Of a stretch of DNA of 64,000 nucleotides, positions 9,670-18,584 are shown piece after piece. Both the position numbers and the translations under genes were made by a program. The stretch is from contig JAHFQM010000002.1 in NCBI GenBank assembly GCA_023266355.1, positions 677,250 through 741,249 of the forward strand. Reading direction: 5' to 3'. Within the stretch, counting starts at the first letter, position 1; every line of letters begins with the position of its first letter. Origin of the DNA: Aquabacterium sp. (GTDB lineage: Bacteria > Pseudomonadota > Gammaproteobacteria > Burkholderiales > Burkholderiaceae_C). Under the pieces are notes generated by a model that ran no database searches, was not told where the DNA came from, and worked only from the letters and a program-made list of their open reading frames with translations.

Positions 9670-11826
9670 ATGTACGAGTCGTATTTCGGTCTCACCGGCG
9701 CCCCCTTCCTGCTCAACCCGGACCCCAGCTTCTTCTTCGACAGCCGGGGGCACAGCAGCGCCCTCTCCTACCTGAAGTTCGGGCTCTACCAGGCCGAAGG
9801 CTTCATCGTCGTCACAGGTGACATCGGCGCCGGCAAGACCACGCTGGTGCGCACGCTGCTGAGCGACATCGATCACGAGAAAGTGGTGGCGGCCCAACTG
9901 GTCAGCACCCAGCTCGAAGCGGGAGACCTGCTGCGCTCGGCCATCACGGCCTTTGGCGTGCCGCTCAAGGGCCAGAGCAAGGCCGAGCTGATCGCCACGC
10001 TGGAGGCCTACCTCACGCTGCTGGCCACGCAGAACAAGCGCGCCGTGCTCATCGTGGACGAGGCGCAAAACCTCAGCCGCGATGCCATCGAAGAGCTGCG
10101 CATGCTGTCGAACTTCCAGTTCGGCAACCAGGCGCTGCTGCAAAGCTTCCTGATCGGCCAACCCGAGTTGCGCGACATGTTGCTGTCGCGCAGCCTGGAG
10201 CAGTTGCGCCAGCGCGTCATCGCGTCCTACCACCTGGGGCCGATGGACCGCGAGGAAACGCGCAGCTACATCGAGCACCGCCTGCGCAAGGTCGGCTGGG
10301 ACCAGCGCCCGCATTTCGACGATGACGCCTTCGACGAGATCTACCAATGGACCTCGGGCATCCCGCGCCGCATCAACCTGCTGTGCAACCGGATCCTGCT
10401 GGCCACCTTCCTCGCCGAAGGCAACGAGATCACGGCGGCCGATGTGGCGCGCATCGCGCTGGAGATTCGCGCTGAAATTGGCGAAGCCACGCTGAGCCCG
10501 CCGCCGGCAATGGGGGCGTCGCCAGCCCATCTGGCAAGCGACGCAACCAGCCTGCCCCAGGGCATGCCATCGCACCTGTCCATGCCCACGCTGACAGACA
10601 GCGTGCAGGCCTTGCCCACGCAGCCACAGTTCCGCAACGAGTTGTTCACGCCCACGGTCCATGTCAACACGGACCAGGCCTTTCTCCTGCTGATCGCCAG
10701 TTCCCGCACCTGCTGCATCCGCGCCGCAGCGCTGCAAAAAGCCTTTGCCAGCCGCCAGGACCTGCCCGCGCTCAAGTGGTTGATGATCGACGCGCCCGGG
10801 CGCTTCGAACTCACCAGCGACTGGAGCGAGCACATGGGCCTGCGCGCGCCCGATGTGCAGATGCGCGTGCCCGCCGGCACGCCCGTGGCGCAAACCGCCG
10901 ACGCGATGCGCCAGCTGGACCACATCCTGGGCGAGTACAGGCCCGCTGCCGTGATCGTTCAAAACGGCGACGACGCCGCCATGGCCGCCAGCCTGGCCGC
11001 CCACCGCCAAGGCATCCCCATCCTGCACCTGGAAGCCGGTTTGCGCAGCTTTGACCGCAGCCGGCCGCAGGAGATCAACGCCATGATGTGCGACCACATG
11101 GCCGACCTGCTGCTGACGTCCGAATGGGTGGCGCACGACAACCTCACGCGCGAAGGCATCTCGGCCGACCGCGTGGTGTTCGCCGGCAACCTGATGATGG
11201 ACACCATGCGTGCCATGCTGCCGCAGGCCTCGCCACCGAAGTACACCCTGCGCCAGTTCAACCAATCGCCCGACCTGCTCAAGGCTGGCCGCGGCTACGG
11301 CGTGGTCTACCTGCAAGGCCAGGGGCCGTCGCAACAGGTGCAAGCGCTTGCCGAGCTGAGCGCCATCCTGAAATCGATCAGCCGCGACATGCCGCTGATC
11401 TGGGTGGCCAGCGAGACAACCCGCGCGCTGATCCAGTCGAACCATTTGCTCAACGATGCGCCAGCCAGCCAGATTGCGCTGCTGCCCATCGTGCCGTATT
11501 TCAAGATGATGGGTCTGGTGGGCACCGCAGCGTGCGTGCTCACCGATTCGTCCACGGTCCAGGAAGAAGCCACCATCCTGGGCGTGCCTTGCCTGACGCT
11601 GCACAACTACACGGAACGCCGCATCACGGTTGAGCAAGGGACGAACATCGCGGTGGGACGCAACAGCAGCCTGATCCACCGCGCTGTGGCGGAAATCATC
11701 CGAGGGGGCGGCAAAAAAGGCCGTTTACCTAAATTCTGGGACGGCATGACGGCAAGCCGCGTGGCCGATCACCTCGCCGCCTGGTGGAAGCAGCACCAGC
11801 CGCGCACCATGGTCACGCCCAGCTGA
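9670..11826 (+). CDS. Fusion: XrtA-associated ATPase + UDP-GlcNAc 2-epimerase-like domain
   Basis: A single uninterrupted 718-aa frame. Residues about 1-275 are an ExeA/GspA-like AAA ATPase of the XrtA-associated kind: MYESYFGLTGAPF start, Walker A GDIGAGKTT near 50-58, Walker B AVLIVDEAQN near 118-127, and sensor region GIPRRINLLCNR. A Pro/Ser/Thr-rich linker (about 280-325) leads to a WecB-like domain (about 330-718) with NGDDA, HLEAGLRSFDRSRPQEIN and TDSSTVQEEATILG. The two functions are usually separate neighbouring genes. The epimerase part keeps the Asp and two Glu positions but lacks a recognisable HRxEN motif, so catalysis is doubtful. No frameshift is seen at the joint. Confidence 0.85.
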   Translation: MYESYFGLTGAPFLLNPDPSFFFDSRGHSSALSYLKFGLYQAEGFIVVTGDIGAGKTTLVRTLLSDIDHEKVVAAQLVSTQLEAGDLLRSAITAFGVPLKGQSKAELIATLEAYLTLLATQNKRAVLIVDEAQNLSRDAIEELRMLSNFQFGNQALLQSFLIGQPELRDMLLSRSLEQLRQRVIASYHLGPMDREETRSYIEHRLRKVGWDQRPHFDDDAFDEIYQWTSGIPRRINLLCNRILLATFLAEGNEITAADVARIALEIRAEIGEATLSPPPAMGASPAHLASDATSLPQGMPSHLSMPTLTDSVQALPTQPQFRNELFTPTVHVNTDQAFLLLIASSRTCCIRAAALQKAFASRQDLPALKWLMIDAPGRFELTSDWSEHMGLRAPDVQMRVPAGTPVAQTADAMRQLDHILGEYRPAAVIVQNGDDAAMAASLAAHRQGIPILHLEAGLRSFDRSRPQEINAMMCDHMADLLLTSEWVAHDNLTREGISADRVVFAGNLMMDTMRAMLPQASPPKYTLRQFNQSPDLLKAGRGYGVVYLQGQGPSQQVQALAELSAILKSISRDMPLIWVASETTRALIQSNHLLNDAPASQIALLPIVPYFKMMGLVGTAACVLTDSSTVQEEATILGVPCLTLHNYTERRITVEQGTNIAVGRNSSLIHRAVAEIIRGGGKKGRLPKFWDGMTASRVADHLAAWWKQHQPRTMVTPS

Positions 11827-12215
11827 CAGGCCGGAGGCCGGCAGGCTGCGGCCGCAAGCGGCGTGGCATGCGCGCTGCACCGCACAAAGAAACGCCAGGA
11901 CTGCTCAATGGTTCACGGCACTTTGTAACAACCACGCCCCACCCGGTGAGCACAGCCAAAGTGCCCATCCCACAATGGGTTTGTGGCTGGTGCGCGTGAC
12001 ACTGAACCCATCATTGTCCGCTATTCCTATGGCAAATGGGCTTCAATTTGCAATGCGGTACGCAGAGCCCCCCAAAGTTTAGGGTGCACCCCACAAACGA
12101 AGGATGTTGGAACACGGCCATCTTCTTGACAATGGCCGCATTACAAAATCTTACCAATCCGAATCACCGGTTGCAGCTCTTGCGCTTCGCAAGGGCCGGC
12201 ACAGAGAGGCCAAAC
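11827..12215. other. 389-bp intergenic leader without a gene
   Basis: No convincing coding sequence lies between the fusion gene and the sugar transferase. The stretch is less GC-rich than its surroundings and holds a possible sigma-70 promoter at 12126-12154. A weak 5-bp hairpin (CCACA/TGTGG near 11970-11990) has no T-tract, so I do not call it a terminator. Confidence 0.6.
12126..12154 (+). promoter_or_regulatory. Possible sigma-70 promoter for the sugar transferase
   Basis: A perfect -35 hexamer TTGACA (12126-12131) is followed after 17 bp by TCTTAC (12149-12154), a poor -10. It lies 62 bp before the ATG at 12216. The -35 is convincing and the -10 is not, so this is tentative. Confidence 0.35.
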
Positions 12216-13622
12216 ATGTTCCGGGTATTTCAGCACCACATCTCGCTGGTCACCTTGGCAGAGTTGATCGCAGACAGCCTCACCAGCTTTCTGGCGATCC
12301 TGCTGGGCACCCTGACGCTTGCCCACTTTTCCGGTGATGCAGGTTCGTTTGGCATGTCAACGGCACTGCGCGCAGGCCTGGGCTTCGCGTTCCTGATCCC
12401 CCTGCACTGCGGCTTGGTGGGCGTGTACCGCGAAGGCGCGATCCGCAAAACCGCCAGCGCTAAGCTGGGCCGTGCTGTGCTGGGCTGCCTGATCGCAGCG
12501 CCCATCGCCTACCAGCTGGCCATCAAGACCTCTGTGGATGGCGCTCAGGCCCACCACCTGATGGGCTTTGCCATCGTTTACCTGATGGTGGGCCTGGTGC
12601 TGGTGCGCGGCCTGCTGCTGACCGCCTGGAACGGCTCGCTCGTGCAACAACGCGTGCTGATCATCGGCACGGGCAACGAGGCCCATGCCGTGGCTTCCGA
12701 CCTGAAGTCGCGCCGCCTGCGCAGTCACTCGGTGGTGGGCTTCTACCCCGCTGGCGAATCGGTGCTGCCTGCCGAAGACAAGCGTTTCAACATCTTCCCT
12801 CGCGCTGCCTCCATCGACGAGATCGTCAGCCGTCACGACGTCAACCAGATCATCGTGGCCGTCAAGGAGCAACGCGGCGGCAACGTGCCGATGGACCAAC
12901 TGCTGCAAGCCCGCATCCAGGGCATCCCGGTGATGGACCTGGCCGCGTTCTACGAGCAGACGACCGGCGAAGTGCCCGTGGACAGCCTGAAGGCCAGTTT
13001 CCTGGTCTATGGCCGCGGCTTCGCGCAAGATCGCGCCCGCATCATCGTCAAGCGCGTGTTCGACGTCGTCACCTCCGGCACCCTGCTGCTGCTGGCTTCG
13101 CCGGTGATGCTGATCACGGCCATCGCCATCAAGCTGGAAAGCCATGGCCCGCTGATTTACAGCCAGGAACGCGTGGGCCTGGGCGGCAAGGGCTTCATGT
13201 GCCTGAAGTTCCGCAGCATGTGCAACGACGCCGAGAAGGATGGCGTGGCCGTGTGGGCGAAGAAGAACGACGCCCGCGTGACCCGCGTTGGCAAGGTCAT
13301 CCGCAAGACCCGCATCGACGAGCTGCCCCAGCTGTTCAGCGTGCTCAAGGGCGAGATGAGCATGGTTGGCCCGCGCCCCGAGCGCCCCACTTTCGTTGCC
13401 CAACTGCGCGAGCAACTGCCTTTCTACGACGTGCGCCACAGCGTGAAGCCGGGCGTGACGGGCTGGGCCCAGGTTCGCTACGCCTACGGTGCATCGGTCG
13501 AAGACGCGCTGCACAAGCACCAGTACGACCTGTACTACGTGAAGAACAACTCGCTGTTCCTCGACCTGCTGGTGCTGTTCGAAACCGTGAGCGTGGTGCT
13601 GTTCCGCGAAGGCGCTCAATGA
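12216..13622 (+). CDS. Undecaprenyl-phosphate sugar phosphotransferase (exopolysaccharide priming)
   Basis: Polyprenyl glycosylphosphotransferase of 468 aa that moves a sugar-1-phosphate onto undecaprenyl phosphate and so starts repeat-unit assembly. The N-terminal half has membrane segments and a CoA-binding-like Rossmann region (VLIIGTGNEAHAVA). The C-terminal half is the Bac_transf catalytic domain with KRVFDVV, KFRSMCNDAE, RKTRIDELPQL and SMVGPRPERP. The start is the ATG at 12216 after AGAGAGG; the longer frame from 12036 adds 60 residues unlike the family. It resembles the sugar transferases of XrtA/PEP-CTERM loci (TIGR03013 type), in line with the upstream genes. Confidence 0.93.
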   Translation: MFRVFQHHISLVTLAELIADSLTSFLAILLGTLTLAHFSGDAGSFGMSTALRAGLGFAFLIPLHCGLVGVYREGAIRKTASAKLGRAVLGCLIAAPIAYQLAIKTSVDGAQAHHLMGFAIVYLMVGLVLVRGLLLTAWNGSLVQQRVLIIGTGNEAHAVASDLKSRRLRSHSVVGFYPAGESVLPAEDKRFNIFPRAASIDEIVSRHDVNQIIVAVKEQRGGNVPMDQLLQARIQGIPVMDLAAFYEQTTGEVPVDSLKASFLVYGRGFAQDRARIIVKRVFDVVTSGTLLLLASPVMLITAIAIKLESHGPLIYSQERVGLGGKGFMCLKFRSMCNDAEKDGVAVWAKKNDARVTRVGKVIRKTRIDELPQLFSVLKGEMSMVGPRPERPTFVAQLREQLPFYDVRHSVKPGVTGWAQVRYAYGASVEDALHKHQYDLYYVKNNSLFLDLLVLFETVSVVLFREGAQ

Positions 13623-13660
13623 ACTGAGCCAGGGCGGCCAGCCTGATGGCTGTCACACAG

Positions 13661-13682
13661 AGGCGGGCTTCGGCCCGCTTTT
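13661..13682 (+). terminator. Rho-independent terminator after the exopolysaccharide genes
   Basis: A GCGGGC/GCCCGC stem (13663-13668 with 13673-13678), extendable by an A-T and a G-T pair, closes a stable TTCG tetraloop and is followed by TTTT. It ends the transcript of the sugar transferase gene. Confidence 0.8.
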
Positions 13683-13784
13683 GCCTTTTCGGCCCAGCCT
13701 CGCAAATGCGAGACAATCCCGCCTTTGCGCCAGGCCGCTCTGCCTGCTCCTTTGCCTGCTCTTTGCCTGCCTTTGCCCGCTTTC

Positions 13785-14840
13785 GTGCCAGACACCCGCG
13801 CCACCCCGCCCTCATCGCCTGACCCAGCAGTTGCACCCGTTGCAGGGCGGCGCTCGCGCGTGAAGATGGCGGTGGCCTGGACGCTGGGTCTGGCGCTGCT
13901 GGGCTGGCTGTTGCACAAAACGCCGCTGCACGAAGCGCAGGCTGCGCTGGCCCGCCCCACCCTGCTGACCTGGGTGCTGACGCTGCTGGGACTGCTGGGC
14001 AGCTATGGCCTGCGTTCGGCGCGCTTGCAGGTGGTGCTGGACCTCGATGCCCACCACCGCGCCGCGAGCCGCTGGTTCGGGCTGCGCACCGACGCGCTGC
14101 GCGTGATCCTGATGCACAACGCGGCCGTCAACCTGCTGCCCATGCGCGCTGGCGAGTTGAGCTTTCCCTGGCTGGCCGCGCGCCAGCTGGGCTATCCGGT
14201 GCCCCGCGCGGTAGTCTGTCTGATGTGGATGCGCCTGCAAGACCTCAGCGTGCTGGCGCTGCTGGGTCTGCTGCTGTGGCCGGGATTGCCGCTGGCTTGG
14301 CGTGGCGCCGGGCTGGCCGTGCTGGTGCTGGGCTGGGCGGTGCTCACACAAGGCCTGAAACGCTGGTTCGACGGCCACCCGCAAGACATCGACGAGGCCG
14401 CCCAAGGCTGGCGCGGACACTTGTCCCGCCTGCGCCACGCCCTGATGGAGCCCGCCCACCACCGCCCGGCCGCCTGGCTGCTGACCCTGGCCAACTGGGC
14501 GCTGAAGCTGGCGGCAGGCGCGGGCCTGCTGTCCGCCATCACCGACGCGGGCTTCATCCACGCCTGGGCCGGTGCTTTGGGGGGAGAATTGGCGGCCATC
14601 GTGCCCCTGCAAGGCCCCGCGGGCTTTGGCACCTACGAAGCAGGGGTCTGGGTGGGCATGGCCAGTGGCTTGCCGGGCGCAACGAGCGCAGCCAACCCGG
14701 TCCTGTCCCAAGCCATCAGCGCGGCCCTGGCGCTGCACCTGTGTTTCCTGCTGTGCGCCGTGCTGGCAGGCTTGGTGGCGCTGTGGCTCAGCCGCAGTGC
14801 GCCCCGAGCGCCCGATGCCCCGCTGCGCTCCGGCACCTGA
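13785..14840 (+). CDS. Flippase-like integral membrane protein (lysylphosphatidylglycerol synthase TM family)
   Basis: A polytopic membrane protein with about eight hydrophobic segments and the family signature NLLPMRAGELSFPWLAAR, plus PLQGPAGFGTYEAG near the C-terminus. Such proteins (UPF0104, the MprF flippase half) are thought to flip lipid-linked molecules. The start is uncertain: I give a GTG at 13785, but TTG 13725 and GTG 13860 are in frame. A -10-like GACAAT stands at 13712-13717, just after the terminator. It precedes a GtrB-type transferase, a GT39 enzyme and a PAP2 phosphatase in the same direction, suggesting one lipid-linked sugar modification pathway. Confidence 0.75.
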   Translation: MPDTRATPPSSPDPAVAPVAGRRSRVKMAVAWTLGLALLGWLLHKTPLHEAQAALARPTLLTWVLTLLGLLGSYGLRSARLQVVLDLDAHHRAASRWFGLRTDALRVILMHNAAVNLLPMRAGELSFPWLAARQLGYPVPRAVVCLMWMRLQDLSVLALLGLLLWPGLPLAWRGAGLAVLVLGWAVLTQGLKRWFDGHPQDIDEAAQGWRGHLSRLRHALMEPAHHRPAAWLLTLANWALKLAAGAGLLSAITDAGFIHAWAGALGGELAAIVPLQGPAGFGTYEAGVWVGMASGLPGATSAANPVLSQAISAALALHLCFLLCAVLAGLVALWLSRSAPRAPDAPLRSGT

Positions 14841-14866
14841 GCCGCATCCGACAAGAAAGAGAAGTC

Positions 14867-15895
14867 ATGAACACCGTCGCGAACACCTCCCCGACCCAAG
14901 GGCCGGTGCCAGATCACCGCCTGTCCATCGTCGTGCCCATGTACAACGAGGTGGAAAACGTCGAACCCTTCGTCACCGCCGTGCACGAGGCCTTGGCCGA
15001 CTACCCCTTCCCCTGGGAGTTGCTGATCGTCAACGACGGCAGCCGCGATGGCACGCAACAGGCCCTGGACGAACAAGCGCGCCTGCGCGGCCCGCACGTG
15101 CGCCCCATCCACCTGTGGCGCAACTTCCGCCAGACCGCGGCCATGCAGGCCGGCATCGACGCGGCGCGCGGTGACGTCATCGTGACGCTGGACGGTGACC
15201 TGCAGAACGACCCGAAAGACATCCCCAAGCTGGTGGCCCGCCTGCTGCGCGAAGACCTCGACCTGGTCGCTGGCTGGCGCCAGAACCGCCAGGACGGCCT
15301 GTGGCTGCGCAAGGTGCCGTCGCGCATCGCCAACCGCCTCATCCGCAAGATCACGCAACTGGAGTTCCAGGACCTGGGCTGCAGCCTGAAGGCCTACCGC
15401 GCCACCGTGCTCAAGCGCGTGAGCCTGTACGGCGAAATGCACCGATTCATCCCGGCCTGGATGGCCACCGTGACCTCGCCGGCCCGCATGGCCGAAGAGC
15501 CGGTGAGCCACCATGCGCGCACCCGTGGCGAGTCGAAGTACGGCATCTCGCGCACGCTGCGCGTGGTGCTCGACCTGCTGGCCGTCAACTTCTTCCTGCG
15601 CTTTTCGGGGCGCCCGGGTCACTTCTTCGGCGGCCTGGGCTTGGGCGTGGGCCTGCTGGGCGGCGCCATCCTGAGTTACCTGGCGGTGCTGAAGATGTTC
15701 GGCGAGCAGATCGGCGGGCGTCCGCTGCTGTGGCTGGGCTTCTTCTGCGTGCTGGGCGGGCTGCAGTTCCTGACCACCGGTGTGCTGGCCGAGTTGCTCA
15801 TCCGCATCTACTACGACCGGGGTGAAGTCGCGCCGTACCACACCACCCAGGGCCCGCAGCTGCCGGCAGAATCGGCCTGGCACCAGACACACTGA
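14867..15895 (+). CDS. GT2 polyprenyl-phosphate sugar transferase (GtrB/ArnC/DPM1-like)
   Basis: 342 aa. The cytoplasmic GT-A domain has LSIVVPMYNEVENV (about 21-34), IVNDGSRDGT and a DGDLQNDP metal/donor motif near 108-115, diagnostic of dolichol/undecaprenyl-phosphate sugar synthases. Two C-terminal membrane segments (about 255-280 and 290-315) match GtrB/ArnC. The ATG at 14867 follows AAGAAAGAGAAG. It would charge undecaprenyl phosphate with a sugar for the GT39 enzyme encoded next, with the preceding flippase-like protein as the possible translocator. Confidence 0.9.
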   Translation: MNTVANTSPTQGPVPDHRLSIVVPMYNEVENVEPFVTAVHEALADYPFPWELLIVNDGSRDGTQQALDEQARLRGPHVRPIHLWRNFRQTAAMQAGIDAARGDVIVTLDGDLQNDPKDIPKLVARLLREDLDLVAGWRQNRQDGLWLRKVPSRIANRLIRKITQLEFQDLGCSLKAYRATVLKRVSLYGEMHRFIPAWMATVTSPARMAEEPVSHHARTRGESKYGISRTLRVVLDLLAVNFFLRFSGRPGHFFGGLGLGVGLLGGAILSYLAVLKMFGEQIGGRPLLWLGFFCVLGGLQFLTTGVLAELLIRIYYDRGEVAPYHTTQGPQLPAESAWHQTH

Positions 15896-15922
15896 GCGGC
15901 CCTTGCCGCACCTGACCCGACC

Positions 15923-17713
15923 ATGAACGAGCGCTCCACCGCACCCACACCGGCGTCATCGCCCTCTGCCAAAGGCCAAGCGGCGCGCAAGCCTGCGGGC
16001 CAGCGCTGGCCGCAGATCTGGGGGCCTCGCTTGTGGATGCTGCTGGCCTTCGCCGTGGTGTTGCTGGCCTACCGGGTGTGGTTGATCCGGCACAGCGGCA
16101 TCTCGCTGTTCTTCGACGAGGCCCAGTACTGGGACTGGTCGCGCCACCTGGCCTGGGGCTATTACTCCAAGCCGCCGATGATCGCGGGCCTGATCTGGCT
16201 GAGCACGAAGCTGTTCGGCTCCAGCGTGGTCGGCGTGAAGCTGATGACCATGCTGCTCTACCCGGTCACGGCGCTGGTGATGGTCGGCTTTGCGCGCGCC
16301 TTGTGGCCGACCAGCAGCGGCGTGCGCACCGGCATCGTGGCGGGCGCCCTTTTCCTGACCCTGCCCATGGTGGGCGCGCTGGGCCTGTTCGCCAGCACCG
16401 ACGCGCCTTTGCTGCTGTGCTGGACCGTCGCTGGTTGGATGCTGTGGCGTGCCCAGGTCACCAACCGCATGTCTTGCTGGGTCGGGCTGGGCCTGGCCTG
16501 CGGCCTGGGCCTGATGAGCAAGTACACCATGGCGGCTTTCGCGCTGACCGCCCTCTGGACGCTGTGGGCCGTGCATGGCCCGCGCCGCGGCTTGCTGCGA
16601 CCGGGCCCCTGGGTGGCCATGGCGCTGGCGCTGTTGATCCTGTCGCCCAACCTGTGGTGGAACGCGCACCACGGCTTCCCGACCCTGCAGCACACGGCCG
16701 AGCTGACCACGAAGTCCGGACGCAACGGCGGGCTGCTGTCCGCCCTGGAGTTTGCCGGTGGGCAGTTGCTGATGCTGGGCCCGGTCGTTGTTCTGGCCGG
16801 CCTGTGGCTGGCTTGGCGGCGTCGGCAACAAGCCGGCCAGGCGGCGACGGCACCGCGCAGCCAGTGGGCCGCCAGCAGCCAGATGATGCCGCCCAGCCAG
16901 TGGGCGAACTCGACGATGCCATCGAGCGTGGTGGACGCCACCGGACGGCCCGTGGCGCGGACTTCGGCGTACTACCTCGCGTCGGTGTCCAGCCACCGCT
17001 ACCTGTGGGCCATGAGCCTGCCACTGCTGACGCTGGCGCTGGGCCAGGCGCTCTACGCCGATGCCAACCTGAACTGGGCCGCGCCCGCCATGGTCGGCCT
17101 GACGCTGCTGGTGGCCACGCTGCTGAGCCCCCCGCTGATCCCGCTGGCCGCACCGCGCCCGCACCGCTGGCTGGCCATCGTGCTGGGAGGCAACCTGCTG
17201 CTGACCGCGCTGGTCATGCACGCACATGACCTGGCCACGGCGCCTTTGCCCCACCAGTTCGACGCCATGTGGCGCATGCGCGGTTGGCAGGAGGCTTTCG
17301 CCGACCTGGCCCCGGCCCTGGACGACCCCGTGGTGGCAGGCCTGCCCGTGCTGGCCGACCAGCGCCTGCTGGTCACGCAGGCCGCCTACAACTGGCGCAG
17401 CCACGGCGTGAAAACGCTGTTCTGGAATCCCAAGGGCACGCGCAACAACCACTACGAGTTGACGCAGAGCCTGCCGGACCGTGTCGGCCCCGACGTGCTG
17501 CTGATCAGCAACTCGCCCCAGCCGGACGCCATCACCCAGCGCTTTGCCATCGTGCGGCATCTGAAATCCACCGTGGTGGCGGTGTCCTCGGACCGCAAGA
17601 TCGAATTGCACCTCTTCTTCCTGCGCGGCTTCCTGGGCTACACACAGCAGTCCTACACGGAGCAAAGCGGCGGCCACGCGAACCCACAGGCGCCGGCCAT
17701 GCTGACGCCTTGA
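15923..17713 (+). CDS. GT39 family glycosyltransferase (ArnT/PMT-like)
   Basis: A 596-aa polytopic membrane glycosyltransferase using a polyprenyl-phosphate sugar. The family motif FFDEAQYWDWSRHLAWGYYS lies near residues 70-89 with the catalytic Asp-Glu in the first periplasmic loop. Many hydrophobic segments follow, and a soluble C-terminal domain begins at about 430. An unusual hydrophilic loop of about 55 residues (about 300-355), with two SQWA repeats, is inserted between membrane segments. It sits directly after its likely donor-forming partner. The acceptor (lipid A, a glycan or a protein) is unknown. Confidence 0.87.
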   Translation: MNERSTAPTPASSPSAKGQAARKPAGQRWPQIWGPRLWMLLAFAVVLLAYRVWLIRHSGISLFFDEAQYWDWSRHLAWGYYSKPPMIAGLIWLSTKLFGSSVVGVKLMTMLLYPVTALVMVGFARALWPTSSGVRTGIVAGALFLTLPMVGALGLFASTDAPLLLCWTVAGWMLWRAQVTNRMSCWVGLGLACGLGLMSKYTMAAFALTALWTLWAVHGPRRGLLRPGPWVAMALALLILSPNLWWNAHHGFPTLQHTAELTTKSGRNGGLLSALEFAGGQLLMLGPVVVLAGLWLAWRRRQQAGQAATAPRSQWAASSQMMPPSQWANSTMPSSVVDATGRPVARTSAYYLASVSSHRYLWAMSLPLLTLALGQALYADANLNWAAPAMVGLTLLVATLLSPPLIPLAAPRPHRWLAIVLGGNLLLTALVMHAHDLATAPLPHQFDAMWRMRGWQEAFADLAPALDDPVVAGLPVLADQRLLVTQAAYNWRSHGVKTLFWNPKGTRNNHYELTQSLPDRVGPDVLLISNSPQPDAITQRFAIVRHLKSTVVAVSSDRKIELHLFFLRGFLGYTQQSYTEQSGGHANPQAPAMLTP

Positions 17714-17729
17714 CCGATCACCGTCTGCC

Positions 17730-18542
17730 ATGAACGCCCCACGTGCCGCGTCTGACATGCCTGACACGCTCAAAACACCCGACGGCGCCGCGACCAGCAT
17801 CGACAGCCGCTTGCTCTGGGCCGGCCTGTTTTTCGCCCTGGCCGTGTTTTCGAAGTTCCCGGGCCTGGACCTGCTGGTCTCGGCGCGCTACTTCGACCTG
17901 GACCTCGGTTTCTTCCGGGCGAAAGACCCCGTCGTGCTGGCCCTGTACAACTGGACGCCCATCCTCGGGCGGGCGCTTTTCCTGGCCATGCTGTTGCACG
18001 CCCTGCTCGCGCCCTGGCTGGCCCGCGCGCTGGCCTCGGCCGGCAAGCCTGAGGCGGCCCAGCGTTGCCGCGGCCCATGGCGCCACCTGTCCACCGTCTT
18101 CGTGTGCGCAGCGCTGCTGGGCCCTGGCCTGCTCATCGAAGGCGTGCTGAAGAACACCGTGGGTCGCCCGAGGCCGGTGCAGACCGTGCCCTTTGGCGGC
18201 CCCGAGCCCTACCACGGCCCCTTCGCGCCCGGTGACACCCCCGAGAGCCACCGCAGCTTCGTCAGCAGCCACGCCGCCACAGGCTTTGCGCTGATGGCCC
18301 TGGGCCTGACCTGCCGCCCGGCCGCACGCCGGCGCTGGCTCATCGTCGGCCTGATGGCAGGCAGCGCCATCGGTGCCGGTCGCATCATGCAAGGCGGGCA
18401 CTTCCTCAGCGACATCGTCTTTGCCTTCTACGCGGTGTGGTTGTCCTGCGAACTGGTAGTCTGGCTGGACCGCAAACGGCTGCAGCGGGGCCAGCCCCCC
18501 GCGCCACGCCAGCGCAGGCCACACGCGCCCCCATTGCCTTGA
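17730..18542 (+). CDS. PAP2 family membrane phosphatase
   Basis: A 270-aa integral membrane phosphatase, type-2 phosphatidic acid phosphatase superfamily. The three motifs are visible: KNTVGRPRP (KxxxxxxRP), RSFVSSHAA (the variable PSGH motif with its catalytic His), and GRIMQGGHFLSD (R...H...D). The size and motif spacing resemble lipid A or undecaprenyl-pyrophosphate phosphatases such as LpxE/LpxF-like enzymes. It follows the GT39 gene by 16 bp. Removing a phosphate before sugar transfer, or recycling the lipid carrier, are both possible. Confidence 0.87.
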   Translation: MNAPRAASDMPDTLKTPDGAATSIDSRLLWAGLFFALAVFSKFPGLDLLVSARYFDLDLGFFRAKDPVVLALYNWTPILGRALFLAMLLHALLAPWLARALASAGKPEAAQRCRGPWRHLSTVFVCAALLGPGLLIEGVLKNTVGRPRPVQTVPFGGPEPYHGPFAPGDTPESHRSFVSSHAATGFALMALGLTCRPAARRRWLIVGLMAGSAIGAGRIMQGGHFLSDIVFAFYAVWLSCELVVWLDRKRLQRGQPPAPRQRRPHAPPLP

Positions 18543-18584
18543 CCCTGCCCCCACCCTGAGCCTTCGGACCCCACCGCGAGCGCC

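Noticed and set aside
9613..11679. 688-aa open frame antisense to the ATPase-epimerase fusion
   Set aside because: Composition is the Ala/Gly/His/Gln/Arg-rich pattern of an antisense shadow in high-GC DNA; the plus-strand frame has clear domains.
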